From Nocardioides eburneiflavus (GTDB lineage Bacteria > Actinomycetota > Actinomycetes > Propionibacteriales > Nocardioidaceae): 64,000 nt of DNA. A program made the position numbers and the translations under genes. Under the pieces are notes generated by a model, which worked only from the letters and a program-made list of their open reading frames with translations, made no database searches and was not told the DNA's origin. The stretch is from positions 1,302,001-1,366,000 of the forward strand of contig NZ_SRRO01000001.1 in assembly GCF_004785795.1 (NCBI RefSeq), in the 5' to 3' direction. Positions 58,435 through 64,000 of this stretch are shown one piece after another. Position 1 is the stretch's first letter. The number at the start of each line of letters is the position of its first letter.

Positions 58435-59136
58435 ATGCAGGCCGACGAGCACGAGCAGCAGCGGGCGCCGTACGACCCCATGCCGCACGGCCCCGCGGAA
58501 GTGGGCGTGGGCCCGTGGCCGGGGGCGTGGCCCGACGGTGAGCACTGGGACCCCGACCTGCTGCGCGACGGCGACCGCCGCAACGTGGTCGACCGCTACC
58601 GCTACTGGACCTTGGAGGCGATCGTCGCCGACCTCGACACCCGCCGCCACGACTTCCACGTCGCGATCGAGAACTGGCAGCACGACTTCAACATCGGCAC
58701 CATCGTGCGCACGGCCAACGCCTTCCTCGCCGCCGAGGTGCACATCGTCGGCAACCGTCGCTGGAACCGTCGCGGAGCGATGGTGACCGACCGCTACCAG
58801 CACGTCCGGCACCACCCCGACGCGGCGAGCCTCGCGGCGTACCTGCACTCGCTCGGTCCGGACGGGGGAGAGCCGGTGCGGCTGCTGGGGATCGACAACC
58901 TCCCGGGGAGCGAGCACCTCGAGACGATGGAGCTGCCGCGGCGGGTCTGCTTCCTGTTCGGCCAGGAGGGTCCCGGCCTCTCCGAGGCGGCCCGCGTGGC
59001 CTGCGACGGCACGTTCTCGATCGCGCAGTTCGGCTCGACGCGCTCGATCAACGCCAGCTCGGCGGCCGCGATCGCGATGCACAGCTGGGTGCGGACGTAC
59101 GCCGACCTCGCCGGCGACGACGCCTGGCGGGGCTAG
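58435..59136 (+). CDS. SpoU/TrmH-family RNA 2'-O-methyltransferase
   Basis: A 233-residue SPOUT methyltransferase. Motif 1 is HDFNIGTIVRTANAF (Asn and Arg), motif 2 is CFLFGQEGPGLSEAA and motif 3 is STRSINASSAAAIAMHSWVR, all with the knot residues. It would methylate a ribose of tRNA or rRNA using SAM; the site is not predictable. The first 45 residues are a polar, Pro/Gly-rich extension. ATG 58435 follows a TAGGGT box by six bases. Confidence 0.88.
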   Translation: MQADEHEQQRAPYDPMPHGPAEVGVGPWPGAWPDGEHWDPDLLRDGDRRNVVDRYRYWTLEAIVADLDTRRHDFHVAIENWQHDFNIGTIVRTANAFLAAEVHIVGNRRWNRRGAMVTDRYQHVRHHPDAASLAAYLHSLGPDGGEPVRLLGIDNLPGSEHLETMELPRRVCFLFGQEGPGLSEAARVACDGTFSIAQFGSTRSINASSAAAIAMHSWVRTYADLAGDDAWRG

Positions 59137-59201
59137 CGGTCAGCTGCAGCCCGCGGGCCCGGGATGTCCCCTGTGCACCCCGGACCCGTTCCTCCCCAGG
59201 A

Positions 59202-59936
59202 CTAGCGGCGCGACTTCGAGTAGCAGATCAGCGCGCGGTCGTCGGCCTTCCAGGCCGGCTTCGACGGCCAGCCGAACCGGTAGGACCGCGACGTCACCGC
59301 GTTGCGGCAGCGCTGGGTCCCGATGCGCTTCCACGCCTTCTCGCTGGGGTAGCGGGACGCCTTGACCTTGATCGCGGCGGTCGCGCGGAACGCGTGCCGG
59401 CTGGTGCAGGTCGTCAGCAGGAAGTCGCCACCTGTCAGGCACCGCGACACCGACTTCTCGTAGGGGAGCTTCCCGAGTGCCACCTTGGCCGGGAGCGGCT
59501 CCAGCGAGGCGCCGCCCAGGACGAGGTCGCACCGCAGCCAGCGCGCACCCGCGGCCTGCTGCTCGGGGGTCGGCAGGAACCAGCCGACGTTGTAGGCGCT
59601 CATCCGCATGCCGAGCAGCGAGGTCCGGAGCACCTTGCGCTGGGCGGGGAAGCAGGTCTCGAGGGCGAAGCGGGTGAGCTTGCCGGTGCTCGCATAGGTG
59701 AGGTCGTCGGGCAGGATCGCGACGGCGATCGTCCGGGCCGTGTGGGTGCCCGCGCAGTCGACGGGTGCCTCGACGTAGGAGGCAGCGGCGAGCTCCTCGA
59801 CGTCCATGTCGAAGCACTGGCCCACGGCCGGGGCGCCCACGCCCGGGTCCGCGGCACTCACCGGGGCGGTGACGGTGGTGAGGGTGGCGGCGACCAGGGC
59901 GGCAACAGCGGCGCTGAGTCCGAGACAGCGGGTCAT
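59202..59936 (-). CDS. Secreted septum-formation-like protein
   Basis: A 244-residue exported protein. The signal peptide is MTRCLGLSAAVAALVAATLT onward to PVSA. The mature part has GQCFDMDVEELAAASYVEAP then VDCAGTHTARTIAVA, the start of the septum-formation (Septum_form) family. Six or more Cys (QCFD, DCAG, TCFP, RCDL, RCLT, TTCT, RCRN, ICYS) suggest a disulphide-rich fold of two repeated halves. Its role in septation is known only by family name. A TAGGTT box six bases before ATG 59936 indicates a leaderless transcript, overlapped by a 10-bp inverted repeat. Confidence 0.8.
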   Translation of the reverse strand: MTRCLGLSAAVAALVAATLTTVTAPVSAADPGVGAPAVGQCFDMDVEELAAASYVEAPVDCAGTHTARTIAVAILPDDLTYASTGKLTRFALETCFPAQRKVLRTSLLGMRMSAYNVGWFLPTPEQQAAGARWLRCDLVLGGASLEPLPAKVALGKLPYEKSVSRCLTGGDFLLTTCTSRHAFRATAAIKVKASRYPSEKAWKRIGTQRCRNAVTSRSYRFGWPSKPAWKADDRALICYSKSRR

Positions 59937-59942
59937 GGTGTC

Positions 59943-59948
59943 AACCTA
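59943..59948 (-). promoter_or_regulatory. -10 box of leaderless secreted-protein transcript
   Basis: TAGGTT on the minus strand ends six bases before ATG 59936. Confidence 0.55.
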
Positions 59949-59950
59949 GG

Positions 59951-59982
59951 CCTGACGGGGGGTGCGCGCCAGCCCCGTCAGG
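59951..59982. promoter_or_regulatory. Perfect 10-bp inverted repeat at the promoter of the secreted-protein gene
   Basis: CCTGACGGGG (59951-59960) and CCCCGTCAGG (59973-59982) have a 12-base centre. They lie directly upstream of the -10 box, covering the -35 region, a typical repressor site. Confidence 0.55.
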
Positions 59983-60075
59983 GTGGATCCAGGCGCCCCT
60001 CAGGGCTGTCGTTGCCTGTCTGTTGTCACGTGGTGAGACGTCCGGCCGCCGGATTCGCGACTGGCGGGTAGCCAC

Positions 60076-60081
60076 TAGGGT
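60076..60081 (+). promoter_or_regulatory. Probable -10 box of the aldolase gene
   Basis: TAGGGT lies 38 bases upstream of ATG 60120. The leader contains AGAGGAGA before the start. No clear -35 box is visible. Confidence 0.45.
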
Positions 60082-60119
60082 TGGGAGCGCCTGCCTGACC
60101 GCTTCAGAGGAGATCCCCG

Positions 60120-61154
60120 ATGCCCATCGCCACCCCCGAGGTCTACGCGCAGATGCTGGACGCGGCGAAGGAGAGGTCCTTCGCCTACCCGGCCATCAAC
60201 GTGTCGTCCTCCCAGACGCTCAACGCCGCGCTGAAGGGCTTCGCCGACGCCGGCTCCGACGGCATCATCCAGGTGTCCACCGGCGGTGCGGAGTACCTCT
60301 CCGGCCCGTCCGTTAAGGACATGGTCACCGGCTCCGTCGCCTTCGCCGCGTACGCCGCCGAGGTCGCGAAGAACTACCCCGTCAACATCGCGCTGCACAC
60401 CGACCACTGCCCCCAGGACAAGCTCGACGGCTTCGTCCGCCCGCTGCTCGACATCTCCGCCGAGCGCGTGGCCCGCGGTGAGGCGCCGCTCTTCCAGTCG
60501 CACATGTGGGACGGATCGGCCGTGCCGCTGGAGGAGAATCTCCAGATCGCCCAGGAGCTGCTCGCCAAGTGCGCCGCGGCCCACATCGTCCTCGAGATCG
60601 AGGTCGGCGTCGTCGGCGGCGAGGAGGACGGCGTCGCCAACGAGATCAACGACCAGCTCTACACCACCCCCGAGGACGCCATCGCCACGGTGAAGGCGCT
60701 CGGCGCGGGCGAGAACGGCCGCTACATGACGGCCCTCACCTTCGGCAACGTGCACGGCGTCTACAAGCCCGGCAACGTCAAGCTGCGCCCCGAGATCCTC
60801 AAGACGGCGCAGGAGGCCGCCGCGTCCGAGCTCGGCCTCGGCGCCGACGCCCGCCCCTTCGACCTGGTCTTCCACGGCGGGTCGGGCTCGACCGCGCAGG
60901 AGATCAGCGACGCCGTCGACTTCGGCGTGGTGAAGATGAACGTCGACACCGACACCCAGTACGCCTTCAGCCGCCCCGTCGCGGCGCACATGTTCACCCA
61001 CTACGACGGCGTGCTGAAGATCGACGGCGAGGTCGGCAACAAGAAGCAGTACGACCCCCGCGCGTGGGGCAAGGCTGCCGAGGCCGGCATGGCGGCTCGC
61101 ATCGTCGAGGCCTGCGAGAACCTGCGCTCGGCCGGGACCTCGCTCGGGGCCTGA
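60120..61154 (+). CDS. fbaA: Class II fructose-bisphosphate aldolase
   Basis: A 344-residue zinc aldolase, which splits fructose 1,6-bisphosphate into glyceraldehyde 3-phosphate and dihydroxyacetone phosphate. Zinc ligands are in ALHTDHCPQDKLDGFV (about residues 90-95), EIEVGVVGGEEDGVANEIND (the class IIA loop), TFGNVHGVYKPGNVKLRPEI and FHGGSGSTAQEI. AGAGGAGA precedes ATG 60120. The gene is followed by two large palindromes that probably stop transcription. Nothing unusual is seen in the protein. Confidence 0.93.
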   Translation: MPIATPEVYAQMLDAAKERSFAYPAINVSSSQTLNAALKGFADAGSDGIIQVSTGGAEYLSGPSVKDMVTGSVAFAAYAAEVAKNYPVNIALHTDHCPQDKLDGFVRPLLDISAERVARGEAPLFQSHMWDGSAVPLEENLQIAQELLAKCAAAHIVLEIEVGVVGGEEDGVANEINDQLYTTPEDAIATVKALGAGENGRYMTALTFGNVHGVYKPGNVKLRPEILKTAQEAAASELGLGADARPFDLVFHGGSGSTAQEISDAVDFGVVKMNVDTDTQYAFSRPVAAHMFTHYDGVLKIDGEVGNKKQYDPRAWGKAAEAGMAARIVEACENLRSAGTSLGA

Positions 61155-61160
61155 CACCCC

Positions 61161-61214
61161 GGGCGGTGCGCGAGCCACATTCCGGGAGGCCGGAATGTGG
61201 CTGGCACACCGCCC
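61161..61214. repeat. Large palindrome A1 downstream of the aldolase gene
   Basis: The 23-base arms (61161-61183 and 61192-61214) match in 21 positions around an 8-base loop. The inner part reads GAGCCACATTCC/GGAATGTGGC. It can act as a terminator and shares its GCGGTGCG-GAGCCAC core with the elements at 61240 and 63517. Confidence 0.75.
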
Positions 61215-61239
61215 GCCGGCGAGCCGTACGCCGACACGA

Positions 61240-61299
61240 CACGAGCGGTGCGTGAGCCACACCTCCCACGCGGAAGAGGTGGCTCACGCACCGCTCGTG
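61240..61299. repeat. Large palindrome A2 between convergent aldolase and peptidase genes
   Basis: The left arm 61240-61265 and right arm 61276-61299 form a 24-pair stem with one 2-base bulge. The outer part reads CACGAGCGGTGCGTGAGCCAC. It ends 14 bases from the stop of the M14 peptidase gene, so it is a likely bidirectional terminator. Confidence 0.75.
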
Positions 61300-61312
61300 C
61301 GTCATCGGACCG

Positions 61313-63424
61313 TCAGCCGTTCCAGCGCCGGCTGCACTCCTTGAGGTCGACTCTCACCTGCTGGCCCCGGTCGACGACCACCGGCACCGTCTGCAGCACC
61401 TGCCCCTCCTTCTCGCACGTGAGCGTCCAGGCCTCGACGAGCGGTGCAGTCGTCTGCTCCGTCGCGTCGTACAACGACGCGGTGAGGGTGTAGGTCGGCG
61501 ACACCGACGCGAAGTTGACGACCCGCAGGACGTACGTGCCGGGGGTGGGCGCGTTGATCGTCGCGCGCTCCTTCTCGCCGACGAAGTTGCCGGAGCCGCC
61601 CACCTCGGTGAGCGAGCCGTCGGCCTCCTTGCGGTAGACCTCGAGGTCGAGGTCGTCCGGGGTGGGCCAGTCGAGGTCGACCTGCAGGATCTCCTGGTCG
61701 GACTCGGTGACGACGAGCTCGTGGTCGACCGACGAGGTCGGCGCGGCCGTGCCGGTGAAGGTCTCCGACCGGGTCGGCTCCTCCTCGAGGAGCTTCACGA
61801 GGCGCGACTGCACGGCCGGTCGGGTGGACTGGTTGACGTCCCAGGCGAAGGTCCTGCCGCTGGTGACCATCGTGGTCTCGAGCGAGTCGGTGAAGTCGTT
61901 CTCCGCGCTCCAGGTCGGCGTCGAGAACTCCTTGCGCAGCCGCAGCGTGGCGCCCGAGGGCGCCTTGCCGGAGATGACGGCGTGGCTGGCACGGCTCACG
62001 GCCTCCTCGAAGGCCACGAGGTAGGCCTCGCGGTTGCCCTTGCCGGCGTACGCCCCGGCGCCGAGGTACTCGTCGACCACCTGGGCGAAGGGCGGGTGGA
62101 ACTCGTCCGGTCCGATCTCGAAGGTGTAGCCGTAGCCGCCGGTCGCGTTGTAGGACCAGTCCTCGGTGGTGCCGGTCGTGTCGTAGAGCTCCCAGCCGTG
62201 GATGTTGGCGTAGCCGTTCTGCGCGGTCATCCTCGCGCCGAGCTCCTTCATCGCCTCCTCGTCGGGGGCATCCCCGACGGGGAGTCCGTCGGGACCGATG
62301 GTGGTCGGGTTCACCCCGTTGGGTCGGAGGACGAGGTTGGAGAAGGTGTGGTTGGAGATCATCATCGTGACCTGCCGGGTCGAGATGAGCTCGCGCACGT
62401 TGCGGGTCTCCGGCTCGGAGAAGGGCGCGGCGCCCCGGTAGGTCGGGTCGGCGAACAGGTCGGAGGCACCTGGGCCACCCCACAGGCCGCCGTAGTTGCG
62501 GTTGAGGTCGGTGCCGAGCAGGTAGCCGCCGGGGCTGGTCAGGCTGAACGCCGCGCAGGTCCCGTCGGGAGTGTCCTGTCCGTCGACCACGCGGCAGTTC
62601 TTGCGCTTGTAGGCGTTGCCCGGAGTTCCCAGGATCGTCGCGGTGCCGCCGCCGTCGAGCTCGCGCAGGTCCACGAGCTGGCCGTCGGTGAACGACAGGT
62701 GGAAGCCGTCGGGGTTGACCACCGGCACGACGACCATGCGGCCACGATCCAGCAGGCTGGTGATGCGCGGGTCGCCGGCTCGTGCGCCCTTGACCAGGTC
62801 GACGGCGAACTCCATCGCGTGCTCGCCCGAGGGCCACTCGCGCGCGTGGTGCACGCCGAACATCGCGAACGTGGGTCGCCCGTCGCGGGACGCGACGTCC
62901 TTCGCGATCTCGACGCCCAGCACGGTGCGGCCGTCGAGCGTCTTCTCCGGCAGGGTGAGCAGCCTCACCAGGCCGGGGTTGTCCGCGGCCATCGACGTCA
63001 TCTCGGCGTTGTAGTCGGCGAGGCTGCGGTAGGCGTCGCGGCCCGACGGGAGCGCCGTACGGATCCGCGTGGCCGCGAAGAGGTCGTCGAGCCGGTTGAT
63101 CTCGGCCTCGCGCCGGAGCAGGTCGGCGATCCGGACGTCCCAGGTGAACCCGGCGGCGCGCAGCGCGTCGCGGTCTGCGAGTGTGTGGAGCACGACCTCG
63201 ACGTAGTCGTGGCCGGCATGCTCGGTGAGGTCGAGCCCGAGCGACTGCAGGCGTGTCTTGTCGGCGCGGGTCGGCGTGTCGACGGTGACGAGCTGCGGGG
63301 CGAACGCCTCCGCCACGGCGGTCGTGCCGCCCTGGGCGGCGGTCGGCGCGGTCAGCGCCGCTCCCGCCAGGGCGAGCGCCAGGAGGGTTGCGCTCCGGCG
63401 GATCGTGGATGTGCGAACGGACAT
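61313..63424 (-). CDS. Secreted M14 zinc carboxypeptidase
   Basis: A 703-residue exported peptidase. The signal peptide is MSVRTSTIRRSATLLALALA onward to PTAAQ. Zinc ligands are His and Glu in GVHHAREWPSGEHAMEF (about 190) and His in ISNHTFSNLVL. NPDGFH, TDLNRNYGGLWGG and the catalytic glutamate in YTFEIGPDEFHPPF are present. A C-terminal region from about 540 has a pre-peptidase C-like beta domain (VDLDWPTPDDLDLEVYR; PGTYVLRVVNFA). It would trim C-terminal residues from extracellular peptides. The gene is flanked by palindromes at both ends. Confidence 0.9.
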   Translation of the reverse strand: MSVRTSTIRRSATLLALALAGAALTAPTAAQGGTTAVAEAFAPQLVTVDTPTRADKTRLQSLGLDLTEHAGHDYVEVVLHTLADRDALRAAGFTWDVRIADLLRREAEINRLDDLFAATRIRTALPSGRDAYRSLADYNAEMTSMAADNPGLVRLLTLPEKTLDGRTVLGVEIAKDVASRDGRPTFAMFGVHHAREWPSGEHAMEFAVDLVKGARAGDPRITSLLDRGRMVVVPVVNPDGFHLSFTDGQLVDLRELDGGGTATILGTPGNAYKRKNCRVVDGQDTPDGTCAAFSLTSPGGYLLGTDLNRNYGGLWGGPGASDLFADPTYRGAAPFSEPETRNVRELISTRQVTMMISNHTFSNLVLRPNGVNPTTIGPDGLPVGDAPDEEAMKELGARMTAQNGYANIHGWELYDTTGTTEDWSYNATGGYGYTFEIGPDEFHPPFAQVVDEYLGAGAYAGKGNREAYLVAFEEAVSRASHAVISGKAPSGATLRLRKEFSTPTWSAENDFTDSLETTMVTSGRTFAWDVNQSTRPAVQSRLVKLLEEEPTRSETFTGTAAPTSSVDHELVVTESDQEILQVDLDWPTPDDLDLEVYRKEADGSLTEVGGSGNFVGEKERATINAPTPGTYVLRVVNFASVSPTYTLTASLYDATEQTTAPLVEAWTLTCEKEGQVLQTVPVVVDRGQQVRVDLKECSRRWNG

Positions 63425-63516
63425 GGAAGTTCCTCCGGGGGTGACGAGCGGCGGGTCTCGCCGCACGCCCGTCCAACGGCCCACCCGTGGTCCGGGTCAC
63501 GCTGCACACGCGCACA

Positions 63517-63568
63517 AGCGGTACGTGAGGCACGTTCCCGGCCTCGGGAACCTGCCTCACGCACCGCT
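63517..63568. repeat. Large palindrome A3 upstream of the peptidase gene
   Basis: The 24-base arms (63517-63540 and 63545-63568) match in 22 positions around a 4-base loop. The core AGCGGT-CGTGAGGCA-GTTCCCG matches the elements at 61161 and 61240. It lies 27 bases after the symporter stop on the minus strand, so it probably ends that transcript. Confidence 0.75.
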
Positions 63569-63594
63569 CGGTGAGCGCGCAGCCGTACGCAGGG

Positions 63595-64000
63595 CTAGCG
63601 CGCCGGCGCGTTGCCCGGGATGTCGTCCGGGTCTCCGTACGGGTCCCCGTGGTGCGCGTGCTCGGCGAGGTCCTTCTGCACCCGCGGGTCGTCGGCGTCG
63701 GCGAAGTAGTCGAACGGGATCGTCTCGTCGCGGCCGTTGGACACGCTCGCCGCCCGCAGGGCGAACGTCAGCAGGGTCGCGACGACCACGTTGATGACGA
63801 ATGCCGTCATCGCGATGTAGCCCATCTCGCCGATGCCGGGGATGTTGTCGAGCGAGCCGCCGAACGCCTTGCCGGTGACGGGGTTCTTCACGTTGTAGGC
63901 CCCGACCGTGCCGTAGATCATGCCCACGGCCCAGCCGACGAGCAGGCCGTAGCGGTGGAACCAGCGCGTGAACAGGCTGAACACGATCACGGGGAACGTC
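63595..64000 (-). CDS. Sodium:solute symporter, C-terminal end (partial)
   Basis: The C-terminal 135 residues or so; the gene continues beyond the right edge. Three hydrophobic segments (RYGLLVGWAVGMIYGTVGAY; MGYIAMTAFVINVVVATLLT; the start near the edge) are followed by a hydrophilic tail, ETIPFDYFADADDPRVQKDL and a Pro/His-rich end. The pattern fits the SSS family, MctP-like monocarboxylate permeases in particular. The sodium and substrate sites are outside the window. It ends 27 bases before palindrome A3. Confidence 0.75.
   Translation of the reverse strand, partial: TFPVIVFSLFTRWFHRYGLLVGWAVGMIYGTVGAYNVKNPVTGKAFGGSLDNIPGIGEMGYIAMTAFVINVVVATLLTFALRAASVSNGRDETIPFDYFADADDPRVQKDLAEHAHHGDPYGDPDDIPGNAPAR

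Overview
This 64 kb window comes from a high-GC actinobacterium, most like Nocardioides or another Nocardioidaceae member. The evidence is strong GC bias at third codon positions, frequent GTG (and occasional TTG) starts, GTGA/ATGA gene overlaps, an aerobic-type cobalamin pathway, an ECF41 sigma factor, an ANTAR protein, an HspR-type operator and many TANNNT -10 boxes placed 6-7 nt before a start codon. I see no rRNA, tRNA, CRISPR array, insertion sequence or prophage. This identification is inference from gene content, not a phylogenetic result.

Left part (1-10.3 kb). The end of an Orn/Lys/Arg decarboxylase and a small cupin come first. A tight minus-strand operon (8124 to 1241) follows: acyl/aryl-CoA ligase, large molybdopterin hydroxylase subunit, enoyl-CoA hydratase, FAD subunit, and a fused [2Fe-2S]-CoxG protein. 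A divergent PadR regulator and a BenE-type aromatic-acid symporter lie beside it. Together they look like an uptake, CoA-activation, hydroxylation and hydration route for an aromatic or related carboxylic acid. The substrate is unknown. This is the best candidate in the window for an undescribed system.

10.3-23.1 kb. CocE/NonD hydrolase; a DUF4190/DUF4352-like membrane protein; an ECF41 sigma factor co-transcribed with its carboxymuconolactone decarboxylase-like partner behind an ECF41-type promoter; a GAF-ANTAR protein; a divergent XRE-cupin regulator and aminotransferase; a LuxR regulator with a BBE-type flavin oxidase and an acetyltransferase; a small secreted protein; an SRPBCC protein and a FetB-like permease.

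23.1-32.3 kb. Cobalamin cluster: cobM, a cobI-cobJ fusion and cobH (behind a cobalamin riboswitch), a cobG-like gene fused to a GNAT domain, then cobN and cobF (behind a second cobalamin riboswitch). CobF, CobG and CobN point to the aerobic, late-cobalt route. Copies of a dispersed GGTTTCGACAC...CAACCAGCGG repeat sit inside cobIJ and cobN in frame and between cobG and cobN.

32.3-64 kb. Mostly housekeeping and single-function genes: TetR, SPW protein, ClpB under a HAIR element, truncated haemoglobin, CPBP protease, a secreted metzincin, a D-2-hydroxyacid oxidase/AEC transporter/D-2-hydroxyacid dehydrogenase group, a GAF histidine kinase, haemerythrin, flavoprotein, epimerase, BrkB/YihY, PfkB kinase with isochorismatase-fold hydrolase, an ABC exporter, two Pro/Gly/Tyr/Gln-rich membrane proteins, aminotransferase, PyrE, DedA, a SpoU-type RNA methyltransferase, a septum-formation-like secreted protein, class II aldolase, a secreted M14 carboxypeptidase and the end of a sodium/solute symporter. 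Large palindromes of one sequence family flank the aldolase and carboxypeptidase genes.
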